This document shows, one piece after another, positions 18,098-26,639 of a DNA stretch of 64,000 nucleotides. The notes under the pieces are model-generated. The model did no database searches and was not told the DNA's origin. It saw nothing but the letters and a program-made list of their open reading frames with translations. A program made the translations under genes and the position numbers. The DNA is from Prochlorococcus sp. HOT208_60m_813B04. GTDB taxonomy: Bacteria > Cyanobacteriota > Cyanobacteriia > PCC-6307 > Cyanobiaceae. Position 1 is the first letter of the stretch. Every line of letters starts with the position of its first letter. The stretch spans positions 1 through 64,000 of the forward strand of contig MWOU01000108.1 of NCBI GenBank assembly GCA_002025975.1, in the 5' to 3' direction.

Positions 18098-18356
18098 ATA
18101 AAACACCACGTGAGGCTAATCCTAAGATTGCTCCAATTCCGAAAATATGACCTAGGCAATTAGCACCTACAACTGATGCGTGACTTAAACCACCATAGAA
18201 TTTTGAATTAGGTATTTCAAAACCTTCATTAGGTTTTCTTATTGTTGCTCTAGCAATTGCATAAGCAAAAACATTACAAGCAATCATTACGACGGCACAC
18301 TTTGGGGACCAAGAAAAAGTTGCTGGATCTGCAGCTGCAAATAATGTAGTAAACAT
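18096..18356 (-). CDS. psaK: Photosystem I reaction centre subunit PsaK
   Basis: 86 aa. PsaK is a peripheral thylakoid membrane subunit of photosystem I that binds chlorophyll and lies at the edge where antenna attach. Two hydrophobic helices are visible (about residues 19-40 and 62-84) with a loop containing RKPNEGFEIPNSKFYGG; the N-terminal stretch MFTTLFAAADPATFSWSPK is as in other cyanobacterial PsaK proteins. It is the last gene of a minus-strand run and may have its own promoter in the 67-bp gap upstream. Confidence 0.95.
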   Translation of the reverse strand: MFTTLFAAADPATFSWSPKCAVVMIACNVFAYAIARATIRKPNEGFEIPNSKFYGGLSHASVVGANCLGHIFGIGAILGLASRGVL

Positions 18357-18423
18357 AAAAATTCGTTATTTTTAATATATTCTCTAATACTTTTACCTAA
18401 AAAACACAAAATTGTAAAAGGTC

Positions 18424-18759
18424 TTAAGAGTTGTTTACTTCTAAGATATTTAACAACTTTATAAATCCAAACAAAATAACAAAATCACTTAGAGTCAGGA
18501 ATGATTCTGCAAAGCCATGCAGGAAGTCAACCTCAACAAGAGTTTTATCATAGTAATTTAGTGTGAAGATAGATACCAATATAGTTATGAATACGAATAA
18601 AACAGTTAAGGAAAATCCTGTTTTTACGAAAATATTAACAGTTTTGATTTTATATAAGTAAAGCAAAAATATTGCGTATGGAATTATAGATACTGAGAAC
18701 AATAATGTGTTATCAATGGAACCTAATTTTTCTATAAATTTAAAAAATAAATCATTCAT
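18424..18759 (-). CDS. DUF3593-family membrane protein
   Basis: 111 aa with three hydrophobic helices. I recognise it as DUF3593, a family of oxygenic phototrophs (cyanobacteria and plastids). Its start overlaps the stop of the DUF2499 gene upstream by 8 nt, indicating translational coupling. The polar loop between helices contains EVDFLHGFAESFLTLSDF. Function unknown; restriction to phototrophs, pairing with DUF2499 and proximity to psaK suggest a thylakoid role, which is inference. Confidence 0.78.
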   Translation of the reverse strand: MNDLFFKFIEKLGSIDNTLLFSVSIIPYAIFLLYLYKIKTVNIFVKTGFSLTVLFVFITILVSIFTLNYYDKTLVEVDFLHGFAESFLTLSDFVILFGFIKLLNILEVNNS

Positions 18760-19054
18760 AAGTCTCTTCCTTTTTAAAAATAATGAATGATGCGAGAGCT
18801 AATGTTGAATTACCAATAAATGTGAATATCCCTTGAAGCGTTACTAATCCATACAATACATCTTGATTATCGTAGATATGCCATGTAATAGCGCACATAG
18901 CTCCTATTAAATTTGGAACCATTGCTAAGCTTAACCAAAAATATAAATTATATTTTTTATATGTAGAAATTTTGTATATAACAAAGATGGTAAATATCCA
19001 TTCAATGACTGAAGAGATGTGAATTAACCAGGTTCCAAATGAAAGTTCGTGCAA
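18752..19054 (-). CDS. DUF2499-family membrane protein
   Basis: 100 aa with three hydrophobic helices. The N-terminal ELSFGTWLIHISSVIEW and the LVTLQGIFTFIGNSTLALASF region are the features by which I recognise DUF2499, a family of cyanobacteria and chloroplasts. It is followed by the overlapping DUF3593 gene and preceded 3 nt upstream by the end of the peroxiredoxin gene. The pair probably acts together in a membrane complex; no activity is known to me. Confidence 0.8.
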   Translation of the reverse strand: MHELSFGTWLIHISSVIEWIFTIFVIYKISTYKKYNLYFWLSLAMVPNLIGAMCAITWHIYDNQDVLYGLVTLQGIFTFIGNSTLALASFIIFKKEETYE

Positions 19055-19057
19055 AAT

Positions 19058-19594
19058 TTATATTTTTTTCTTTAGTACATTAAGTACTTCTTTGGCATGA
19101 TTTATAGGTAAAACACTTATCCATCTATAAGAAATTTTCCCTTCTGGAGAAATCAAAAAAGTATTTCTATCTGAAAATGGAGGAATCCAAGAACCATATT
19201 TATCGCTAATAATTCCTTCAGGATCGGATAATAAAGTGTAGTTTATAGATTTCTCGCTGCAAAAACTTTCATGAGAATCTTGATTATCAGCACTAATGCC
19301 AACAATTTCGGCATTATATTTTGAAAAATCTTTTTTTAATTCCGAAAAACCTCTAGCTTCAAGAGTGCAACCTGCGGTAAAGTCCTTTGGATAAAAATAC
19401 ATAACAAGCCACTTACCTTGAAAATCATTTAATTCCCAAATATTTTTTGATTTTATGTTTTTATTAAAACCTTCTAATTGAAAGTTTGGAGCAATATCTC
19501 CTACTTCAGGGGCAAAGTCAAAAGCGATTGCTGAATTACAATTAAATAAAAAAATTAAAGATATTAATATACTTACAACTAAATTTCTCATCAA
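19058..19594 (-). CDS. PrxQ/BCP-like peroxiredoxin, exported
   Basis: 178 aa; thiol peroxidase reducing hydroperoxides. An N-terminal signal peptide is clear (MMRNL.. hydrophobic core ..NSAIA, cleavage near residue 24), placing the enzyme in the periplasm or thylakoid lumen. The catalytic Cys76 lies in YFYPKDFTAGCTLEARGF. The PrxQ-type resolving Cys five residues later is absent (the sequence has Gly/Phe there); another Cys at FCSEKS may serve, or it is a 1-Cys enzyme. It lies 2 nt downstream of rpmB. Confidence 0.88.
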   Translation of the reverse strand: MMRNLVVSILISLIFLFNCNSAIAFDFAPEVGDIAPNFQLEGFNKNIKSKNIWELNDFQGKWLVMYFYPKDFTAGCTLEARGFSELKKDFSKYNAEIVGISADNQDSHESFCSEKSINYTLLSDPEGIISDKYGSWIPPFSDRNTFLISPEGKISYRWISVLPINHAKEVLNVLKKKI

Positions 19595-19596
19595 AT

Positions 19597-19833
19597 TTAG
19601 AATTTTTTTAAATCAACTCCATTTGATTTAGCAAATTTATCTAAACCTACTTTTTGTATAGACTTTAGTGATTTGGTGCTAATTTTAATATTCACCCATT
19701 TTTTGCCTTCTTCCCACCAAAGTCTCCTTTTTTGGAGATTAACTTGTTGCAATTTTTTTGTACGAATATGTGAGTGACTCACTGCCATCCCGTTATTAGC
19801 TTTTGCACCTGTCAGTTCGCAAACTCTTGACAT
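19597..19833 (-). CDS. rpmB: 50S ribosomal protein L28
   Basis: 78 aa, normal length for bacterial L28. The start [22 protein letters not shown] and the basic [20 protein letters not shown] segment are diagnostic. L28 binds 23S rRNA near the E site. It follows htpG by 39 nt and precedes the peroxiredoxin gene by 2 nt. Confidence 0.97.
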   Translation of the reverse strand: MSRVCELTGAKANNGMAVSHSHIRTKKLQQVNLQKRRLWWEEGKKWVNIKISTKSLKSIQKVGLDKFAKSNGVDLKKF

Positions 19834-19872
19834 ATTTATTGAGTTAACTCTTTAAAAATTCTAACATATTAC

Positions 19873-21777
19873 TCAATTTGTTGAATTAAGTAATTCTGAA
19901 ATTAATTCGGCATTATTATTTTGTAAATTAATTATCTGTTCTTGATCTAATCCACCAACGGAAAGCTTAGCCATATCGTAAACATGATTGACAATTTTAG
20001 ATGCAAATGGATTCTCAATAGGATCTTTTTCATCAATAATTATTTTGTTACCTGTAATTTTATTAAGACCAACAATAAGTGGATGTTTTTTGTTAATTAA
20101 GAGCACATGATATTCAGGTAAGCCAGGCATCTTTTGTTCCATGTAAGCACCCATATCATTTATTCTTCTCATTTGTTCTGGAAGCAAGATCATTGCTGGT
20201 GGTGCATCTTTACTTGTAAGTGACTGCACTTTAACTGTCACTTTCTCATTGTTAAGGGCCTTAGCTATCGTATCTCTAAGATTATCTGTATTTGATTTAC
20301 CATCCTTATCTACAATTTCTTTGGATTCTTTATCTTCTAGTTCATTTATTTCTGAATCTACCCTTTGAAATTGATAATTTTCATTTTTACTTTCCAACCA
20401 TGGAAGAAATTGTGCGTCAATTAAGGGATCTGATTTAATAACTTCTTTATTATCAGATAAACAGATATTTAATGCACTAGACTGTGCAATCAAATCTGAA
20501 CAGTAAATTATTTTTTTAGAATCAGTTAATTTATTTCGCTCTTTGTAATTTGTGAGAGTTGTGAAATATTTATCATTGGACTTGATCAGGGATTTATCTT
20601 CAATATATTTAGTTACGTCTTTCTCTGAATTTATTATTGTTTCGAAAATTATACTGTTATTGACTAAATCAGCAAATTTTTCATCTTCGATAGCACCAAT
20701 TTTAATAAAAGCAGAGATTGAATCCCAAATTTCTGCATAAAATTCTGGAGAATTTTTTATCAAATCCTTCAGTTTATTAGCGATTTTTTTTGAGATAAAT
20801 GATGATATAGACCTTACTTTTCTATCTGTTTGTAATGCACTTCTACTAACATTTAGAGGTATATCTGTAGAGTCAATAACTCCTCTTAGAGGTAAAAGGT
20901 ATTTTGGTACTATCTCTTTAATTGAATCGCTTACGAATACTTGATTGCAAAATAGTTTTATTTCTCCCTTTTCCCAATCGGCTCTACCTGACAACCTTGG
21001 AAAATACAATATCCCTTGTATGTCATATGGATAATCTGTATTTAGATGAATCCACAACAGTGGATCTCCTTGGAAAGGATAAAGGTATTTATATAACTCA
21101 ATATAATCTTCATTTTTTAATTCACTAGGTTGTTTTCTCCAAGGAGGATTTTTCTTATTGATTGTCTCTCCTTCTAATATGACATCTATTGGCATAAAAT
21201 CACAATATTTTTTTATTAGTGATTTAATCCTTTCAGGCTCGATAAACTCTTTTTCTTCCTCAAGTAGGTGAAGAATAACATCTGTACCAATTGTCTCTCT
21301 TTCTGATTCCTCTAACGTGAAATTTGGAGATCCATCACAAGACCATTTGAAAGCTTTTGATTCCCCAACGGCCGACTTAGTTAGTATATCAACTCTATCT
21401 GCCACCATAAAACTTGAATAAAAACCTAGTCCAAAATGACCAATGATTTCATCATTATCTTTTTTGTATTTTGTTAGGAATTCTTCAGCACTAGAAAATG
21501 CAACTTGATTTATGTACTTCTTAATTTCTTCATCATTCATTCCAATTCCATTATCGGAAATTGTTAAAGTATTTTTTTCACGATTAATTGTTATTTTTAC
21601 TTGAGCCTCCTCAGTACTTTCGCAATCACCTGCCATGGAGGCCATTCTTCTTTTACTAATTGCGTCAACACCATTACTAACAAGTTCTCTTAAAAAGATT
21701 TCATGGTCAGAATATACTGCCTTCTTGATAATTGGGAAAATATTTTCGGTATTAATACGAATTTCGCCTTTTTCCAT
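19873..21777 (-). CDS. htpG: Chaperone HtpG (bacterial Hsp90)
   Basis: 634 aa; ATP-dependent chaperone acting as a cytoplasmic dimer. The GHKL ATPase domain is at the N terminus: LRELVSNGVDAISKRR (N box), ISDNGIGMN and GHFGLGFYSSFMV. The middle domain has the conserved LPLRGVIDSTDIPLNVSRS with catalytic Arg. The C-terminal dimerisation domain is recognisable though divergent. In cyanobacteria HtpG supports heat, cold and light tolerance and phycobilisome assembly. No CIRCE element is visible upstream; a short inverted repeat lies 66 bp before the start. Confidence 0.96.
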   Translation of the reverse strand: MEKGEIRINTENIFPIIKKAVYSDHEIFLRELVSNGVDAISKRRMASMAGDCESTEEAQVKITINREKNTLTISDNGIGMNDEEIKKYINQVAFSSAEEFLTKYKKDNDEIIGHFGLGFYSSFMVADRVDILTKSAVGESKAFKWSCDGSPNFTLEESERETIGTDVILHLLEEEKEFIEPERIKSLIKKYCDFMPIDVILEGETINKKNPPWRKQPSELKNEDYIELYKYLYPFQGDPLLWIHLNTDYPYDIQGILYFPRLSGRADWEKGEIKLFCNQVFVSDSIKEIVPKYLLPLRGVIDSTDIPLNVSRSALQTDRKVRSISSFISKKIANKLKDLIKNSPEFYAEIWDSISAFIKIGAIEDEKFADLVNNSIIFETIINSEKDVTKYIEDKSLIKSNDKYFTTLTNYKERNKLTDSKKIIYCSDLIAQSSALNICLSDNKEVIKSDPLIDAQFLPWLESKNENYQFQRVDSEINELEDKESKEIVDKDGKSNTDNLRDTIAKALNNEKVTVKVQSLTSKDAPPAMILLPEQMRRINDMGAYMEQKMPGLPEYHVLLINKKHPLIVGLNKITGNKIIIDEKDPIENPFASKIVNHVYDMAKLSVGGLDQEQIINLQNNNAELISELLNSTN

Positions 21778-21842
21778 TTAAAAAAAATCAAACATATTAA
21801 ATCTTATTTCGTAAAAACTAGTTAATCAAGTTTAATTAGGAG

Positions 21843-21858
21843 TATTGTCCGAACAATA
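21843..21858. promoter_or_regulatory. Inverted repeat between hisZ and htpG
   Basis: TATTGT (21843-21848) and ACAATA (21853-21858) form a perfect 6-bp inverted repeat around CCGA. It is 66 bp upstream of the htpG start and 37 bp downstream of the hisZ stop. It could be an operator for htpG or a short hairpin ending the hisZ transcript; no T-run follows, and it is not a CIRCE sequence. Confidence 0.3.
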
Positions 21859-21894
21859 TTTGAATTTAAAAGTTAAATAAATTTTTGAAAGGTT

Positions 21895-23046
21895 TTATTT
21901 AACCCACAAAATCTCACTACAATCATTTTCTTTCATGATTTGATGGGCTTTAGCCAAGTCATCACATGGATTTAAATGTAAGAGAGCAATATTTCCTTTT
22001 TTCTGTTGTGCTTTTTGTTCATTCATACCTTTTTCTAACAAAAAAGAATGTTTAAACATCAATAAGATCTTTTTTTTATCTGGCTTTTCTTGCTTAATTA
22101 AATTTCTTAAGATGTCTACTGAAATTGTAAATCCAATCCCATTAAATATTTTCTCATTAGGACTAAATGATCTTACTAACTCATCATATCTTCCACCTTT
22201 TGCGATGACGCTTTTATTTTTCCCATTATCCCCTATTAGTTGAAAAACTATTCCTTCATACAAATTTAAGTGAGGTTGAAAAGTGGGATCAAGTTGTAAT
22301 TTAACACCATATTTATTTGATATTTTTGATAATGTTTCAAATAAAAAATTTAAGTCATCTAATATTTTGCTAGTACCATATATAGTTTTTAATTTTTTTA
22401 ATATTGAAATTGGTTCTCCTCGTGTGAATAAAAGATCTTTAAGAATATATTTATCATCTTCATCTATTCCTAATTTAGATAAATTATCTTGATCAAAATT
22501 AACCAGACTTTTCTTAATTTCTTCAAAATTATTATTCTTATATTTGTTCAGTATCAAGTCCATTATTTTTGTGGTGCTTACTAGTAGAAATAAATTGCAA
22601 CCATCCTTCAAATTAATGTTATCGATTGAATCAAACAAAATATTAATAACTTCAATTTCTGGGTATTTTGTATCATATCCAATTAATTCAATTCCACTCT
22701 GCAATTTTTCTTGTAACTTATAGGAATTTTTATTATTTTGTTTTTTATCAAAAACCATTCCATTGGTGAATAATCTTATGGGTCTTTTCTTATTTATTAA
22801 TCTAGTAGATGACAATTTAACAATTGATGTTGTCATTTCTGGCCTAAGACATAAAGAATTATTACTTACTATTCCTACAACCTGATTTTCGTCAATAACG
22901 CCACGGCCTTTTATTGTCTCTAAAGTATTTATAAATGAGGGTGAAACCTCTTCATATCCCCATAGTTTATAAATACTATTTAAATTATTTATTATGTTTG
23001 AGTTATTTTTTACATCGACTAATTTAATTTCCTTTATATCTGTCAT
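21895..23046 (-). CDS. hisZ: ATP phosphoribosyltransferase regulatory subunit
   Basis: 383 aa, a class II aminoacyl-tRNA-synthetase-like protein without a tRNA role. HisZ pairs with short-form HisG to form the first enzyme of histidine synthesis. Motifs resembling histidyl-tRNA synthetase are LRPEMTTSIVKL (motif 2 region), LQSGIELIG and KGGRYDELVRSF. It lacks a clear anticodon-binding domain, which favours HisZ over HisS; length is also typical for HisZ. It lies 18 nt downstream of the inositol-phosphatase-family gene. Residual doubt is between HisZ and a divergent HisS paralogue. Confidence 0.8.
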   Translation of the reverse strand: MTDIKEIKLVDVKNNSNIINNLNSIYKLWGYEEVSPSFINTLETIKGRGVIDENQVVGIVSNNSLCLRPEMTTSIVKLSSTRLINKKRPIRLFTNGMVFDKKQNNKNSYKLQEKLQSGIELIGYDTKYPEIEVINILFDSIDNINLKDGCNLFLLVSTTKIMDLILNKYKNNNFEEIKKSLVNFDQDNLSKLGIDEDDKYILKDLLFTRGEPISILKKLKTIYGTSKILDDLNFLFETLSKISNKYGVKLQLDPTFQPHLNLYEGIVFQLIGDNGKNKSVIAKGGRYDELVRSFSPNEKIFNGIGFTISVDILRNLIKQEKPDKKKILLMFKHSFLLEKGMNEQKAQQKKGNIALLHLNPCDDLAKAHQIMKENDCSEILWVK

Positions 23047-23064
23047 TTTAATATTTAACTAATT

Positions 23065-23913
23065 TTAGGTATAGAGATTTTTTTTAAATGGAGAAACTTT
23101 ATCTAGTTCATTTTTTAATTCATTCTCAAGGCTGGGAGAACAAGCTAAAATTCTTCCTGAACTTAAATTAAATTCGCCTGATGGATAATCAGAAATAATA
23201 CCACCAGCCTCTTTAACAATAATAGCACCGGCCGCTAGGTCCCATACCTCCAATCCCCTTTCCCAATATCCATCTACCTTACCTGCCGCGACAAATGCTA
23301 GATCAACTGCTGCTGCACCTCCCCTTCTAACACCTCTAGTTTTATGTGTTATGTAACAAAATTCAGCATAATTATTATCCTCTGTCTCAAATCTGTCATA
23401 AGAGAAACCAGTTACAAGTAGACTATCAGAGAGATTAGAGGGATTCGATACTTTAAGTTTACTATCATTGCAGAATGAGCCTAAACCTATACAGGCTGAA
23501 TATAGTTCATTTAAATAAGGTACTGATACAGCGCCAATAATTGGCTTATTTTTATATACAAGCCCAATAGAAGTCCCAAAAAAGGGATATCCATGGGAAT
23601 AATTTGTTGTACCGTCTAATGGGTCTATACACCATGTTAAATCGGATGTTTTTTGTAATTTACCCGATTCCTCTGCATTGATAGATATATTTGGGGTCTC
23701 TTCTAATAAATATTCTTTAATTTTATTTTCAACTTCCAAATCTACATTAGTTACTAGATCACCTTTCCTACCCTTTGATGATATTTTCTGAATTTTATTG
23801 TAATTAATTTTTAGAATTTCATTACCAATTTGAGCAGAGTTCTTCGCTATTTCATACAAACTGGATAAGTTGACTTGATTTGCAATTGCCTCTATTTCAC
23901 TTAATTCAAACAC
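23065..23913 (-). CDS. Inositol monophosphatase family phosphatase
   Basis: 282 aa, magnesium-dependent phosphatase of the IMPase/SuhB/HisN family. Metal and phosphate site motifs are visible: NAEESGK (metal Glu), WCIDPLDGTTNYSHGYPFFG and WERGLEVWDLAAGAIIVKEAGG. Family substrates include inositol phosphate, histidinol phosphate and PAP. Its place directly before hisZ on the same strand would suit a histidinol-phosphate phosphatase (HisN), but that is inference from context. It lies 5 nt downstream of the ferredoxin gene. Confidence 0.88.
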   Translation of the reverse strand: MFELSEIEAIANQVNLSSLYEIAKNSAQIGNEILKINYNKIQKISSKGRKGDLVTNVDLEVENKIKEYLLEETPNISINAEESGKLQKTSDLTWCIDPLDGTTNYSHGYPFFGTSIGLVYKNKPIIGAVSVPYLNELYSACIGLGSFCNDSKLKVSNPSNLSDSLLVTGFSYDRFETEDNNYAEFCYITHKTRGVRRGGAAAVDLAFVAAGKVDGYWERGLEVWDLAAGAIIVKEAGGIISDYPSGEFNLSSGRILACSPSLENELKNELDKVSPFKKNLYT

Positions 23914-23918
23914 GATAA

Positions 23919-24293
23919 TTAATCTTCCTCAAACTCCCAAGGTGGCGCAACTCTTGTATTCCCCCTACCAAAATATTGTCCAAATTGTAAATCATAAACT
24001 TCATCTTCATATGTAGTTTCTACCTCAAGATCTGAAGTTGCTTTAGAGACACAAAGTAGTGCATAACCTTTATCTTTTAAGGCTTGAGATACACCCATGG
24101 CTTCAGGTTGTTGCAAACTACCAGATATTATTTTAACTGCACAACTTGTACAACAACCATTTCTACATGAAAATGCAAGTTTGAAACCTTTCTTTTCAAA
24201 TTCCTTAAGTATGTAATCCTCACTACTAATCAACTCTTGGTAAACCTTTCCGGTTTCCTTATTTTTAATCGTGATGCTGAAAGTCTTTTTCAA
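23919..24293 (-). CDS. [2Fe-2S] ferredoxin, plant type, extended
   Basis: 124 aa with one beta-grasp [2Fe-2S] domain. Cluster cysteines are Cys43, Cys48 and Cys51 in FSCRNGCCTSCAVK and Cys81 in LLCVSKA, the CX4CX2C...C pattern. The N-terminal part aligns with other plant-type ferredoxins, while a 30-residue C-terminal tail (LQFGQYFGRGNTRVAPPWEFEED) extends beyond the photosynthetic PetF. It is probably a specialised electron carrier rather than the main photosynthetic ferredoxin. It heads the three-gene minus-strand cluster with the phosphatase and hisZ. Confidence 0.9.
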   Translation of the reverse strand: MKKTFSITIKNKETGKVYQELISSEDYILKEFEKKGFKLAFSCRNGCCTSCAVKIISGSLQQPEAMGVSQALKDKGYALLCVSKATSDLEVETTYEDEVYDLQFGQYFGRGNTRVAPPWEFEED

Positions 24294-24325
24294 ATAACTT
24301 TTCTCTAAATTGGATGATCAAGGGT

Positions 24326-24331
24326 TAAAAT
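24326..24331 (+). promoter_or_regulatory. Possible -10 element for tRNA-Ser
   Basis: TAAAAT ends 10 nt before the mature tRNA 5' end, the right place for a -10 box of a tRNA promoter; no convincing -35 is seen. Position is the main support. Confidence 0.35.
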
Positions 24332-24341
24332 GTTAATCCTG

Positions 24342-24428
24342 GGAGAGGTGGCCGAGTGGTTGAAGGCGCAGCACTGGAAATGCTGTATAGAGGCAACTTT
24401 ATCGAGGGTTCGAATCCCTCTCTCTCCG
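24342..24428 (+). tRNA. tRNA-Ser (anticodon GGA)
   Basis: 87 nt class II tRNA with a full cloverleaf. The acceptor stem pairs GGAGAGG (24342-24348) with TCTCTCC (24421-24427), with a G-T wobble at the seventh pair, and discriminator G at 24428. D loop TGGCCGAGTGG, anticodon stem CAGCA/TGCTG with loop CTGGAAA (anticodon GGA at 24376-24378), a long variable arm, and T arm GAGGG-TTCGAAT-CCCTC are all present. CCA is not encoded. It reads UCC and UCU codons. Confidence 0.97.
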
Positions 24429-24641
24429 TTTTATATTAGTTTATTTTGGTTAACTACATCAACACCTTTGTCTTTAAAAAATCTTTTAAAATAAATAGTA
24501 ATCCTTCTAACAAGTTATAAATAATCTTATTTATTTAAATTAAGTTGAAAATATTTCATTTTTACTATTATATGTAAATATCTAAGATAAAAATTAATTA
24601 AATTATTAGTAAATTTTGCTTTAATTTAGCGATCTAAAATC

Positions 24642-26639
24642 ATGGGGCAAATAGTTGGAATTGATTTAGGTACTACTAACTCTGTTGTAGGAGTTATAGA
24701 AGCTGGGCGTCCAATTGTTATTGCAAATTCTGAGGGCTCTAGAACTACACCTTCAATAGTAGGATTTACTAAAGACAAGGAAATAGTAATAGGAGACCAA
24801 GCGAGAAGACAATTAGTTCTAAATCCTAAGAATACCTTTTATAACCTAAAAAGATTTATTGGTAGTGACTGGGATGAATTAGATGAGAATAGTATTTCTG
24901 TTCCTTATAATGTAAAGGCTAATAACAATGGAAGTGTTAGGGTTCTTAGTCCAAATACAGAAAGGGAGTATGCACCAGAAGAATTAGTGAGCTCATTGAT
25001 TAGAAAATTAATTAATGATGCTGAAACATATCTTGGCGACACTGTTGATTCTGCAGTTATTACTGTCCCTGCTTACTTTAATGAATCTCAAAGGCAAGCT
25101 ACAAAAGATTCAGCAATATTAGCTGGTATTAAAGTAGATAGAATTCTAAATGAACCTACTGCTGCTGCTCTAGCTTATGGTTTTGAAAAAAGTTCTTCTA
25201 ATAATGTTTTGGTTTTTGATTTAGGAGGAGGAACATTTGATGTTTCATTATTAAAAATTTCTAATGGGGTATTTGATGTTAAAGCCACTTGTGGTGATAC
25301 ACAGTTAGGAGGAAACAATTTTGATTCAAAAATAGTTGATTGGCTTGCAGAAAAATTTCTAGTAAAAAATGATATTGATCTAAGAAGAGATAGACAAGCT
25401 TTACAGAGATTAACAGAGGCTGCTGAAAAAGCTAAATGTGAATTGTCAGGATTACAAAAAACAAAAATATCTTTACCCTTTATCACAACAAGTAAAGAGG
25501 GGCCGTTACATATTGAAGAAACCCTAGATAGAAAAATATTTGAATCATTATCACAAGACTTACTTGATAGATTATTAGAGCCTGTGCAAATAGCTTTAGA
25601 TGATTCTGGATGGAATGCGGAAGATATTGATGAGGTAGTTCTTGTAGGCGGCAGTACAAGAATCCCAATGGTTCAACAATTAGTAAAAACTCTTGTTCCT
25701 AATGATCCTTGTCAATCTGTTAATCCTGATGAAGTCGTAGCAGTTGGAGCTGCGATACAATCTGGAATTATTAATGGTGATTTACAAGATTTACTCCTAA
25801 ATGACGTTACTCCTTTATCTTTAGGTTTAGAAACAATTGGTGGTCTTATGAAGGTACTCATTCCTCGCAATACGCCAATACCAGTTAGACAATCTGATGT
25901 TTTTAGTACTTCCGAAGCTAATCAATCATCAGTTGTTGTTAAAGTACGTCAGGGAGAAAGGCCTTTAGCCTCTGAAAATAAATCACTCGGTAAATTTAGA
26001 CTATCAGGAATACCTCCAGCTCCAAGAGGTATACCTCAAGTTCAGGTCGCATTTGATATTGATGCTAATGGCCTTTTAGAAGTAAGTGCAACTGATAGAA
26101 CTACTGGAAGAAAGCAAACAGTTACAATATCTGGAGGTTCTAATTTAAATGAACAAGAAATAAATTCGATAATTGAAGATGCTAAAGCAAAAGCTAGTGA
26201 AGATAGGAAGAGAAGATCTGTAATTGATAGAAAAAATAGTGCTTTAACTCTTATTGCGCAAGCTGAGAGAAGACTTAGGGATGCTTCATTAGAATTTGGT
26301 CCTTATGGGGCCGAAAGGCAACAACGAGCTGTTGAATTAGCCATTCAAGATGTTGAAGAGTATTTAGATGACGATGATCCTCAAGAATTAGAAATTTCAG
26401 TAAGTTCTCTACAAGAAGCATTATTCGGCATAAACAGAAAATTTGCGGCAGAAAAGAAAACTGATAATAATCCCTTACAGGGCATTAAAAATACATTTGG
26501 ATCATTAAAGGATGAACTCTTTTCAGATGATTATTGGGATGATGATCCCTGGGATAATCAAATGAATAGAAATTATAGAAATTCGAGGTATGGTAATTCT
26601 AGGGACGATGATCCATGGGACAATGACTACTTCCTCTAA
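24642..26639 (+). CDS. dnaK2: Chaperone DnaK (Hsp70), DnaK2 type
   Basis: 665 aa Hsp70. The nucleotide-binding domain shows GIDLGTTNSVVGV, NEPTAAALAYG, FDLGGGTFDVS and VLVGGSTRIPMVQ; the substrate-binding domain has the DVTPLSLGLET linker. The C-terminal lid ends in an acidic, repeated DDDPWDN tail, like cyanobacterial DnaK2 proteins rather than the EEVD-like ends elsewhere. It overlaps the next gene (dnaJ) by 17 nt, so the chaperone and co-chaperone are translated together. No CIRCE element is seen in the leader. Confidence 0.95.
   Translation: MGQIVGIDLGTTNSVVGVIEAGRPIVIANSEGSRTTPSIVGFTKDKEIVIGDQARRQLVLNPKNTFYNLKRFIGSDWDELDENSISVPYNVKANNNGSVRVLSPNTEREYAPEELVSSLIRKLINDAETYLGDTVDSAVITVPAYFNESQRQATKDSAILAGIKVDRILNEPTAAALAYGFEKSSSNNVLVFDLGGGTFDVSLLKISNGVFDVKATCGDTQLGGNNFDSKIVDWLAEKFLVKNDIDLRRDRQALQRLTEAAEKAKCELSGLQKTKISLPFITTSKEGPLHIEETLDRKIFESLSQDLLDRLLEPVQIALDDSGWNAEDIDEVVLVGGSTRIPMVQQLVKTLVPNDPCQSVNPDEVVAVGAAIQSGIINGDLQDLLLNDVTPLSLGLETIGGLMKVLIPRNTPIPVRQSDVFSTSEANQSSVVVKVRQGERPLASENKSLGKFRLSGIPPAPRGIPQVQVAFDIDANGLLEVSATDRTTGRKQTVTISGGSNLNEQEINSIIEDAKAKASEDRKRRSVIDRKNSALTLIAQAERRLRDASLEFGPYGAERQQRAVELAIQDVEEYLDDDDPQELEISVSSLQEALFGINRKFAAEKKTDNNPLQGIKNTFGSLKDELFSDDYWDDDPWDNQMNRNYRNSRYGNSRDDDPWDNDYFL

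Noticed and set aside
24531-24641. CIRCE/HrcA operator before dnaK2
   Set aside because: No TTAGCACTC-N9-GAGTGCTAA or close variant.
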